A stretch of 9,588 bases of DNA from Deltaproteobacteria bacterium (GTDB lineage: Bacteria > Myxococcota_A > UBA9160 > PR03): positions 1-9,588 of the forward strand of contig JAGSPS010000100.1 of assembly GCA_018262315.1 (NCBI GenBank), in the 5' to 3' direction. The translations under genes and the position numbers were made by a program. Under the pieces are notes generated by a model. That model ran no database searches. It saw nothing but the letters and a program-made list of their open reading frames with translations, and was not told the origin of the DNA. Within the stretch, counting starts at the first letter, position 1; each line of letters opens with the position of its first letter. Below, piece by piece: positions 1 to 7,484 of this stretch.

Positions 1-493
1 CCGCGCTGCGCTGCGATTCGTCGCGGCGCAGCAGCGTGAGCGGAAGACCGTATTGGTTGTTGAGGTTGCCCTCGGTCTTCAGACAGGGCGCGCGCACCGA
101 GAGGATCGCCGCACACATTTCCTTGGTGGTGGTCTTGCCGTTGCTCCCGGTGATCGCGACGAGCGGGCCGCTGAAGGAGGCGCGGTAACCAGCGGCGAGC
201 GCGCCGAGCGCCTGCGTCGTGTCGGCCACCGCGACGACGGCGCAGCGTGCGCGCACGGCTTCGGGAATCGCGGCGCTGGCTTCGACGAGCAGCGCCGCCG
301 CACCGGCGCCCGCGGCGTCTTGCAGAAAGTCGTGGGCATCGTGGAGCGGACCGCGGATCGCGATGAAGAGGGAACCCGGCTCGACGCGGCGCGAGTCGAT
401 GCTGACGCCGCGGCATTCGCCCCGTCCGTCGCCCGAGAGCAGTGTGCCGCCGCTCCAGCGGACGATGTCGGCGATGCCGAGGCGAGCGCTCAC
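1..493 (-). CDS. murF: UDP-N-acetylmuramoyl-tripeptide--D-alanyl-D-alanine ligase, N-terminal part (cut by window edge)
   Basis: Cytoplasmic Mur ligase that adds D-Ala-D-Ala to UDP-MurNAc-tripeptide using ATP, the last cytoplasmic step of the peptidoglycan precursor pathway. Only the first 164 residues are present; family members are about 450-470 residues, so the rest of the central ATPase domain and the C-terminal domain lie beyond base 1. Visible features are the N-terminal substrate-binding domain with SIDSRRVEPGSLFIAIRG (about residues 31-48), the ATP P-loop GSNGKTTTKE (116-125), and the MurF hallmark EGNLNNQYGLPLT (141-153). The start is GTG at 493-491: GGGAGG lies 8 nt upstream, and the protein begins with a typical MurF N-terminus. 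An ATG at 513-511 overlapping the murE stop opens only a 7-codon frame and is not the start. The gap to the murE stop is 16 nt, so the gene is part of the same operon. Confidence 0.95.
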   Translation of the reverse strand, partial: MSARLGIADIVRWSGGTLLSGDGRGECRGVSIDSRRVEPGSLFIAIRGPLHDAHDFLQDAAGAGAAALLVEASAAIPEAVRARCAVVAVADTTQALGALAAGYRASFSGPLVAITGSNGKTTTKEMCAAILSVRAPCLKTEGNLNNQYGLPLTLLRRDESQRSA

Positions 494-503
494 CGCGAAG
501 GCC

Positions 504-509
504 TCCCGG
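504..509 (-). promoter_or_regulatory. Ribosome binding site of murF (GGGAGG)
   Basis: GGGAGG on the minus strand sits directly after the murE stop (512-510) and 8 nt before GTG at 493. It decides between this GTG and the overlapping ATG at 513, which leads to a stop after seven codons. Its position suggests that ribosomes finishing murE re-initiate on murF. Confidence 0.7.
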
Positions 510-2059
<1,550 letters not shown>

Positions 2060-2060
<1 letters not shown>

Positions 2061-4072
2061 CAGCCCTCTCCTCCATGGTCGGCGAAGCGCACGCGCAAAC
2101 GGGTGCGTCCGCCGGGGAGGACCGTACCGGGATCGGGTTCCTGCGCCACGGCGCGACCCCGGCCGAAGACCTCGAGCTCGACCGGTGCGCGGGCGACGAC
2201 GCGCTTCACCTCGTCGATGGTGAGCCCGTGGAGATCCGGGATGAGCAGCCGCCCGTCGTCCTGGGCGACGGATTCGCCGGGGCTCGCGCCGTCGCTTGGG
2301 CTCGCGGCGCCGGAGTTCGCGCTCGCTTTGCGTTGCGGTTGCAGGTCCGGCTTCGCGGCCGCGGTTTGCGTGGCGGGTGCGGTGCTGAGCAGCGGCTCGG
2401 TTGGAATGCCGAGTTGCGTGAGGAGGGCGCCGGCGACGCGCGCGAACACGGGCGCTGCCACCACGCCGCCGACGTGGACGCCGCGCGGCTCGTCGATGCC
2501 CACCGCGATCGCGACGCGCGGCGCGTCGAGCGGCGCCAGCCCGATGAACCAGCCGATGTACTTGTCGCTCGCATAGCGACCCCCTTCGAGCTTCTGGGCC
2601 GTCCCGGTCTTGCCACCGACCCGCACGCCACGGAGCTGCGCGCGCTTGCCGGTGCCTCCCTCGCCGCTGACGACGCCTTCCATCATCGTGCGCATCGCAG
2701 CGGCGGTTTCGGAGGACACGGCGCGACGACTCTCGGCCGGTGGCGCCATCTCCCACGCGCCGTTCGGCCGCCGGTGGCCGCGCACGAGGTGCGGTTCTCG
2801 CCAGACGCCGTCGCTGGCGAGCGCGGCCGTCGCGGCGGCGAGCTGCAGCGCGGTGACGCTCACCCCCTGGCCGAATGCGACGGTCGCAGCGTCGACCGGA
2901 CGCCAGCGCTTGTAGTTGCGCAGGATTCCGCTCGACTCATCCGGGAAGCCACTGCCGGAGCGCTCCCCGAAACCGAAACGCCGGAGTGTTTCGTAGTGCC
3001 TCTGTGGCCCGAGCTTCTGCGCGATCTTCACTGCGCCCACGTTGCTCGAATGGCGCAGGATTCCCGAGACGTCGAGTGACGGCCGCGGGTGAAGATCCTT
3101 GATCTGCTTGCCCGGGACATGGACGCCACCGCGCAGGTCGAAGACGTCGGTGGGGCGCACGGTGCCGGCGTCGAGCGCCGCCGCGACCAGGAAGGTCTTG
3201 AAGGTGGATCCCGGTTCGACGGCGTCGGTGAAGGTGCGTGCGCGCGTGTTGGGAAAGGAGAGGCGTCGAAAGTCGTTGAGGTCGAAGCGTGGCATCTCGG
3301 CGAGAGCCAACACTTCCCCGTTTCGCGGATCGAGCGCCACCACGAAACCGCCGCGCGCTTTCGCCGAGGCGATGCCGTCGGCGAGCGCCTGCTCCGCCTC
3401 GGCCTGCATCGCGACGTCGATGGTGAGCGCGATGTCACCACCCGCGGTCGCGTTGGGATCGAGACCGGGACCCAGCAGCAGTTGCCCGCGCGCGTCGCGC
3501 TCGACTGCGACGCGGCGCGGCTTCCCGAGCAGCCACTCGTTCTCCTGCTGCTCGACGCCGCGCACGCCCGCGCCGTCCATGTTCGCGAACCCGACCAGAC
3601 TCGCGGCGAGCGGCCCGAACGGGTAGGCGCGGCGTGGCTCATCGACGATGCCGATCCCCTCGATCCCGCGCATCTGGAGTTCTTCGACGCGCTTCGGATC
3701 CACCCAGCGCTCGATGTAGACGAAGGCGCGGTGCTGTGAGAGTCGCGCCTGCGCGCGCTTGGCGTCGGTGCCGAGGATGCGTGCGAGTTCTGCGGCCGTC
3801 GCGGCGGAATCCCGCACCGCGGATGGCACCGCGTAGACCGAGGGCACGGCGACGGTGAGCGCGAGTTCGTTGCCCTGGCGGTCTACGATGCGACCGCGTT
3901 CGGGCGGCAGCGAGAGCGCGGTCACGAGCTGACTCTCGCCACGTCGCTCGCCGCGCTCGCCGAGCAGTGTCAGGTACGCTGCGCGAACCGTGAGCGCGAG
4001 GAACGCGCCGAGCACGATCGTTTCGGCAATGCGCAGCCGTACGCGCAGCGGGCGGAGGTCGGCCGCTCTCAC
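2060..4072 (-). CDS. ftsI: Septal peptidoglycan transpeptidase FtsI (PBP3-type class B PBP) with C-terminal PASTA domain
   Basis: Class B penicillin-binding protein that cross-links peptidoglycan at the division septum, anchored in the inner membrane with its catalytic part in the periplasm; 670 residues. A short cytoplasmic N-terminus is followed by one membrane segment (about residues 15-37, AETIVLGAFLALTV core). The PBP dimerisation (pedestal) domain begins with PPERGRIVDRQG (56-67). The transpeptidase domain carries STFK (289-292, nucleophile S289), SSN (342-344) and KTGT (488-491). A Pro/Ala/Ser-rich linker (about 560-605) leads to a PASTA domain (about 608-663, IPDLHGLTIDEV then EPDPGTVLPGG). 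E. coli FtsI has no PASTA domain; homologues with one are known in Gram-positives and some deltaproteobacteria. The start is GTG at 4072-4070, in a GTGA overlap with the ftsL stop and 9 nt after GGAGG. The longer open frame to 4336 is shadow. A sporulation-type SpoVD paralogue is less likely given the position between ftsL and murE. Confidence 0.95.
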
Positions 4073-4524
4073 GGGACGCCGCCTCCGGGCGCGCCAGGGG
4101 CTGCCAGCTCCCGCACCGCTTCGGGTCGAGCCAGGCCGAGCGCACGCCCGAGTTCGGCGAGTCGCACCGGATGGCGGAGCTGCCGCTGCTCGACGGTGAA
4201 ACGGCGCTGTTGTTCGAGGAGCTGCTGCTCGCTCTGTTGCGCACGCCCGAGCCGGTAGCGCAGGTCGATCGACTCGGTTCGAAGCTGCACCAGCACCAGC
4301 GCGGCGCCGAATGCGCCGGCTGCGATGGCGAGCCATGCGCTGCGCGGGAAGGAGCGACGCTCGCGGCGCGGCTCGGGCGCCAACAGATCCTGGCCGGTAG
4401 CGATGGGCGGCGCGCTGCGAGGCGAGCGGCGGCGCGTGAGCGGACCGAGTCGCGCGCGCTGGCGCGGCGAAGCAGCGATCGGTCGCGGTCGCAGATCCCT
4501 GCCGGTCGTCCTTCGCGTGTTCAT
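4069..4524 (-). CDS. ftsL: Cell division protein FtsL (small bitopic divisome protein)
   Basis: Small 151-residue protein recognised by architecture and position rather than by a sequence motif. It has a basic, Arg/Pro-rich cytoplasmic tail (1-61), one hydrophobic membrane segment (about 63-80, AWLAIAAGAFGAALVLVQ), then a Gln/Glu/Arg-rich stretch (about 85-117, including QQSEQQLLEQQRRFTVEQ) likely to form a coiled coil. After that comes HPVRLAELGRALGLARP (118-134), which resembles the segment following the coiled coil in FtsL proteins. FtsL forms a complex with FtsB and FtsQ that activates the FtsW-FtsI synthase at the septum. The gene lies between rsmH and ftsI, its standard place. The start is ATG at 4524-4522, which shares its A with the rsmH stop (TGATG); only a G-rich weak Shine-Dalgarno precedes it. 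The cytoplasmic tail is longer than in E. coli FtsL. Confidence 0.85.
   Translation of the reverse strand: MNTRRTTGRDLRPRPIAASPRQRARLGPLTRRRSPRSAPPIATGQDLLAPEPRRERRSFPRSAWLAIAAGAFGAALVLVQLRTESIDLRYRLGRAQQSEQQLLEQQRRFTVEQRQLRHPVRLAELGRALGLARPEAVRELAAPGAPGGGVP
4077..4086 (-). promoter_or_regulatory. Ribosome binding site region of ftsI (GGAGG)
   Basis: GGAGG on the minus strand lies inside the last codons of ftsL, about 9 nt before the GTG at 4072. With the GTGA start/stop overlap it supports this GTG over upstream starts in the open frame, and it indicates coupled translation of ftsL and ftsI. Confidence 0.55.
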
Positions 4525-5483
4525 CAGGCTACCCCCGGCAATCGCTCGGCGACGCGCAGCCGCGCCGAGCGGGCGCGCGGGTTCTCGCTCAGCTCCTCGA
4601 CGCTGGCGCGCACGGCGCGCGGCGTGACGATGCGCACGCGCGGCCTTCGGCCGCAGGTGCAAACGGGTTGGCGCGGCGGGCAGACGCAACCGCGCGCTTC
4701 GGCGCGCAGGCGTTGCTTCACGAGCCGGTCTTCGAGCGAGTGATAGGAGAGCACGGCGAGGCGACCGCCGGGCGCAAGTGAATCGATGGCGGCGTCGATC
4801 GCGTCGGCGAGCGCGCCGAGTTCGTCGTTCACGGCGATGCGCAGCGCCTGGAAGACCAACGTCGCAGGATGGTGACGGCGCCCGCCGCCGACCCGGGCGC
4901 GCTCGACGACGCGCAGCAGATCGCGCACGCTGCGGAGCGGTGCAGAGCGGCGCGCCTCGTCGATCGCGAGCGCGAGTCGATGCGCACCGGGCAGCTCGCC
5001 GTACTCGCGCAGCCAGCGTTCGATCTCGGCAGCGCTGGCGCTCGCCAGTAAGTCGGCCGCCGTGGCGGGGAGGCGTTGGTCCATGCGCATGTCGAGGGGC
5101 GTCACGTCCGCCGTTTCCTCGGAGAATCGAAAGCCCCGCTCTGGGGCATCGAGCTGTCGGGAGGAGACGCCGAGATCGAGCAGTACCGCGTCGACCCGCA
5201 TCCAACCGTGCTTCTGGAGCACGCTCCGAAGCTCGCGGAACGACGCCTGTTCCAGATGGACGCGTTCGCCGTTCGGAGCGAGCCGCGCGGCAGCGGCCGC
5301 GAGCGCCTCCCGATCGACGTCGAGCCCGAGCAAAGTGCCGGTGGGACCAATCAGCCGGAGAATCGCCTCGGCGTGACCGCCGCCGCCGACCGTCCCATCC
5401 ACCACGTGGTGGCCCGGCCGAAGGGCGAGCCCGTCGAGGCTCTCGCGAAGTAGAACCGGCCGGTGGTGGAAGGAACCGGCCAT
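4524..5483 (-). CDS. rsmH: 16S rRNA (cytosine(1402)-N4)-methyltransferase RsmH (MraW)
   Basis: S-adenosylmethionine-dependent methyltransferase that modifies N4 of C1402 in 16S rRNA at the ribosomal P site. The product is 319 residues, the usual family length. Family motifs appear in order: FHHRPVLLRES (5-15), the SAM-binding DGTVGGGGH (29-37), LLDLGVSS (101-108), DMRMD (131-135), HPATLVFQALRIAVNDEL (205-222), SYHSLEDR (246-253), CVCPPRQPVCTCG (266-278) and NPRARSARLRVAE (301-313). I chose ATG at 5483-5481 because the protein begins directly with the conserved start of the family and GGAG lies about 9 nt upstream. In-frame ATGs further upstream (5516 and beyond) would read through the hairpin-rich spacer and lack a ribosome binding site. 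The stop overlaps the ftsL start by one base. Confidence 0.96.
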   Translation of the reverse strand: MAGSFHHRPVLLRESLDGLALRPGHHVVDGTVGGGGHAEAILRLIGPTGTLLGLDVDREALAAAAARLAPNGERVHLEQASFRELRSVLQKHGWMRVDAVLLDLGVSSRQLDAPERGFRFSEETADVTPLDMRMDQRLPATAADLLASASAAEIERWLREYGELPGAHRLALAIDEARRSAPLRSVRDLLRVVERARVGGGRRHHPATLVFQALRIAVNDELGALADAIDAAIDSLAPGGRLAVLSYHSLEDRLVKQRLRAEARGCVCPPRQPVCTCGRRPRVRIVTPRAVRASVEELSENPRARSARLRVAERLPGVA

Positions 5484-5533
5484 TTGCGAAGTCTCCAGCT
5501 GCCTTCCCGACGGCATCCGCCGCCGAGAAGAAA

Positions 5534-5615
5534 GGGGTGCCTCGGAGCCCCTGAGAATGCGGTTCGAACCCCCCTTTTCTCCCCGCATTCCGTATTGGGG
5601 CTCCGAGAACACCCC
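5534..5615 (-). repeat. Long three-segment inverted repeat / stem-loop in mraZ-rsmH spacer
   Basis: Nested complementary arms on one axis: 5534-5539 (ggggtg) with 5610-5615 (cacccc); 5541-5551 (ctcggagcccc) with 5597-5607 (ggggctccgag), a perfect 11 bp; and 5555-5562 (gaatgcgg) with 5583-5590 (ccgcattc), 8 bp. Internal loops are 1x2 and 3x6 nt and the apical loop is 20 nt, giving 25 base pairs in about 82 nt. No T-tract follows on the minus strand. It may be an mRNA processing or attenuation element, a REP-like chromosomal repeat, or a remnant of an inserted structured repeat. Confidence 0.8.
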
Positions 5616-5620
5616 CTCTC

Positions 5621-5646
5621 GATCGGAGGCCCTGCGGCCTCCGATC
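5621..5646 (-). repeat. Perfect 11-bp inverted repeat with 4-nt loop in mraZ-rsmH spacer
   Basis: Arms 5621-5631 (gatcggaggcc) and 5636-5646 (ggcctccgatc) are exactly complementary around ctgc. The hairpin starts 27 nt after the mraZ stop on the transcribed strand. It is followed by G-rich sequence, not a T-run, so a Rho-independent terminator is not supported. Its left arm resembles the neighbouring long hairpin: bases 5623-5635 and 5542-5554 agree at 11 of 13 positions. Confidence 0.85.
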
Positions 5647-5672
5647 CCCCCAGCGTGTCGAACCTCTCCCCC

Positions 5673-6131
5673 CTAAATCCTCTGCTTCGAGACTCTCGCG
5701 GCGGTCGAAACCACCGATGCGAGCTCTCGGAAATTGCTCTGGGTACGCGAAATGAACTGGTCGAAGCGCGCGCGGTCCCAGATCTGGATGTGCGTGCCGG
5801 CACCTGCGATCACGACGTCCCTGTCGAGGCGGGCGTGCTCGCGAAGGGCGGGCGGAATCAGGATGCGCCCCTGGTTGTCGGCTGCGCAGGGCGCCGCGCC
5901 TGATAGCATGAACAACTGCAGGTCTTGCGCCTCGGGCATGAACGGGTCCGGGGCGAACAACTTCTCTTCGTAGGCGAGCCAGTCTTCATGCGGATAGAGA
6001 GCCAGATGGTCCGGCATGTTCGTGAGGAACGGGGCGTGTTCGCTTCGCCGCTGCAGTTCCATCCGCAACTCCGCCGGCAGACTCACGCGACCCTTGCCGT
6101 CGATCGTGTGCATGTACCGGCCTCGGAACAT
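5673..6131 (-). CDS. mraZ: Transcriptional regulator MraZ
   Basis: DNA-binding regulator of the dcw operon, first gene of the cluster. The 152-residue product has two SpoVT/AbrB-like MraZ domains. Each carries the family signature DxxxR: DGKGRVSLP at residues 11-19 and DNQGRILIP at 85-93. The protein starts with MFRGRYMHTID, typical of the family. MraZ proteins oligomerise into rings and bind TGGGN direct repeats; such repeats lie 50-75 bp upstream of this gene. The start is ATG at 6131-6129, with a modest GAGG 6 nt upstream. The C-terminal tail (about 130-152) is slightly longer than in E. coli MraZ. Autoregulation is inferred from the operator-like repeats, not shown. Confidence 0.96.
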   Translation of the reverse strand: MFRGRYMHTIDGKGRVSLPAELRMELQRRSEHAPFLTNMPDHLALYPHEDWLAYEEKLFAPDPFMPEAQDLQLFMLSGAAPCAADNQGRILIPPALREHARLDRDVVIAGAGTHIQIWDRARFDQFISRTQSNFRELASVVSTAARVSKQRI

Positions 6132-6180
6132 CGGGGGCCTCGAACCACTGAGTTGGCGTCGTGGGCCCCACTCGTTCAGC

Positions 6181-6205
6181 TACCACTAAATCCCACTTCA
6201 TCCCA
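6181..6205 (-). promoter_or_regulatory. MraZ operator: TGGGN-type boxes on 10-bp period
   Basis: On the minus strand TGGGA (6205-6201), TGGGA (6195-6191) and TGGTA (6185-6181) are separated by exactly 5 nt each, the known MraZ-box layout. A weaker fourth box, TGGCG (6215-6211), is in phase upstream. The boxes fall between the candidate promoter and the mraZ start, as expected for an autorepressed mra operon. Confidence 0.8.
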
Positions 6206-6217
6206 CGAATCGCCACC

Positions 6218-6247
6218 CTTATAACTCTCCGTCCCACGCGAGTGCAA
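6218..6247 (-). promoter_or_regulatory. Candidate sigma-70 promoter of the mra/dcw operon
   Basis: Minus-strand TTGCAC (6247-6242) and TATAAG (6223-6218) are spaced 18 bp apart. The -10 matches consensus at 5 of 6 positions and the -35 at only 3 of 6. Transcription would begin near 6211, giving an untranslated leader of about 80 nt that includes the MraZ boxes. The position relative to the boxes is the main support. Confidence 0.55.
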
Positions 6248-6251
6248 GCAG

Positions 6252-6280
6252 AAAAATCAATCAAATCAGCGCTTTCGCTG
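6252..6280 (-). terminator. Possible weak terminator downstream of the deacetylase gene
   Basis: On the minus strand cagcg-aaag-cgctg (6280-6267) forms a 5-bp stem. It is followed by ATTTGATTGATTTTT, a T-rich but interrupted tract. It lies about 80 nt after the deacetylase stop and just before the mraZ promoter, a sensible place to insulate the operon. The short stem makes it uncertain. Confidence 0.35.
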
Positions 6281-6361
6281 CCGTTTCGCCTATCGCGCCA
6301 AATCTTGTGGATGGGTGTGCGAGGACGCACGAGATGGCGGCGAAAGAAAACGCGATGCGGG

Positions 6362-7417
6362 TCAGGCTGCGCCGAGGTCCGCGTAGCGATCGCGATGGAC
6401 CGCGGCGACCTGGCGGATCACTTGCGCCAGCGTGCTGCCGGCCCCCGCCTCGGGTGCCTTCGCGAGGGCCGGAGCCGGGCTCTCCAGCAACGCGTCGAGC
6501 ACGGCGGAAGTGCCTTCGTAGAGACCGCTTGGGGCGTAGCCGCCTTCGAGCACGAACACGACGCGACCGCCGCACACCGTCTCGGCGATCGCGCGCAGCG
6601 TGCGTGTCATCTCCGCGAAACCCGCGCGGCTCACCTGCATCGACGCCAACGGATCGTCACGGTGTGCGTCGAACCCGCACGACACCAATATGAGTTGAGG
6701 GCGAAACGCGAGTGCAGCGGGCACCACCAGGCGCCGCAGGACGCCGACGTACTCTTCGTCGCCACAGCCCGGCGGCAGCGGCACGTTCACCGTTGCGCCG
6801 ACGCCGGCGCCGCGACCCGCCTCGTTGAAGTCTCCGGTTCCCGGATAGAACGGGAACTGATGCGCCGAGCAGTAGAGCACGTCGCGATCTTCCTCGAAGG
6901 AATGCTGTGTGCCGTTGCCGTGGTGAACGTCCCAGTCGAGGATCAGGAGACGCTCGAGACCGTCCCGGCGCAACGCTTGGGCAGCGACGGCGACATTGTT
7001 GAAGAGACAGAAACCCATCGCGCGGCTCGCTTCTGCGTGATGGCCCGGCGGGCGGACGGCGGCGAAGGCGGCGTCCGCTCGACCTTCTGCGACGGCACGC
7101 GCAGCGTCGATCGTCGCTCCTGCTGCGAGCCGCGCCACCTCGTAACTCGCCCTCGAAACGTAGGTATCCGCGTCGAGACGGCCCGGTGCCATCCGCGCCG
7201 CCGCGGCGATCTGGCGCAGGTAGTCGGAGGGATGAACCGCGATGAGTTCTGCCTCGTCGGCGGGCCGCGCCTCGAGAGGGATCAGGCGGTCGCGACGCTC
7301 GGCGATGGCACGTCCCACGGCGGCGAGTCGCTCGGGATGCTCGGGATGATCCTCCGGCGAACGGTGTTCGCGGAAGCGGCGGTCTTCGACGATCGCGACG
7401 CGGCGGGTGGCGCTCAT
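6362..7417 (-). CDS. Histone deacetylase family protein (class II HDAC / acetylpolyamine amidohydrolase-like)
   Basis: Zinc-dependent deacetylase of the arginase/deacetylase fold; in bacteria such enzymes act on acetylated polyamines, small acetylated molecules or acetyl-lysine proteins, and the substrate here cannot be told from sequence. The 351-residue product has the full motif set: HPERLAAV (27-34), RPPGHHAE (122-129) with the HH pair, GFCLFNN (135-141), DWDVHHGNGTQ (161-171) with zinc ligands D163 and H165, SCGFDAHRDDPL (246-257) with zinc ligand D250, and EGGY (291-294) with catalytic Y294. All ligands are intact, so it should be active. There is no signal peptide; cytoplasmic. The start at ATG 7417-7415 puts the conserved N-terminus in frame, but no clear ribosome binding site precedes it. 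The gene is co-oriented with mraZ but separated from it by 230 nt containing the mra promoter, so a shared transcript is doubtful. Confidence 0.93.
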   Translation of the reverse strand: MSATRRVAIVEDRRFREHRSPEDHPEHPERLAAVGRAIAERRDRLIPLEARPADEAELIAVHPSDYLRQIAAAARMAPGRLDADTYVSRASYEVARLAAGATIDAARAVAEGRADAAFAAVRPPGHHAEASRAMGFCLFNNVAVAAQALRRDGLERLLILDWDVHHGNGTQHSFEEDRDVLYCSAHQFPFYPGTGDFNEAGRGAGVGATVNVPLPPGCGDEEYVGVLRRLVVPAALAFRPQLILVSCGFDAHRDDPLASMQVSRAGFAEMTRTLRAIAETVCGGRVVFVLEGGYAPSGLYEGTSAVLDALLESPAPALAKAPEAGAGSTLAQVIRQVAAVHRDRYADLGAA

Positions 7418-7484
7418 CGAGGCGCATGGTATCTGACGGGTCTCCGGGCGTCGCTGCATCGCGCGCCGCGGGAAAGGAGTGGTC
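7418..7484. other. Divergent intergenic spacer (67 bp)
   Basis: This gap separates the start codons of the minus-strand deacetylase and the plus-strand SDR gene, so it must hold or overlap both promoters. Apart from the Shine-Dalgarno for the SDR gene at its right end I see no convincing -35/-10 pair or operator repeat. Confidence 0.5.
7474..7479 (+). promoter_or_regulatory. Ribosome binding site of the SDR gene (AAGGAG)
   Basis: AAGGAG lies 5 nt before GTG at 7485. It overlaps the alternative GTG at 7479, which it therefore cannot serve, so translation should begin at 7485. Confidence 0.7.

Larger units (their letters stand above)
5484..5672 (-). other. Structured mraZ-rsmH intergenic spacer (189 nt)
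   Basis: This is the only sizeable gap inside the dcw operon here. It has no convincing small ORF. It contains two separate inverted repeats, listed individually, and runs of G/C. Neither hairpin is followed by a T-tract on the transcribed minus strand, so neither looks like a classical intrinsic terminator. Transcript from the mraZ promoter must cross both before reaching rsmH. Confidence 0.8.

Noticed and set aside
5555..5590. tRNA-like T-loop (ggttcgaacc) in the mraZ-rsmH spacer
   Set aside because: The ggttcgaacc at 5561-5570 resembles a T-arm, but no 7-bp acceptor stem, anticodon arm or D-arm can be laid out around it. The sequence is better explained by the nested hairpin.
5621..5646. 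Intrinsic terminator after mraZ
   Set aside because: The hairpin is perfect, but the transcribed strand continues with G-rich sequence and no T-run; a classical terminator is not supported.
6317..6330. Terminator hairpin just after the deacetylase stop (gtgcg-agga-cgcac)
   Set aside because: The stem is only 5 bp and no T-tract follows on the minus strand; the hairpin at 6267-6280 is the better candidate.
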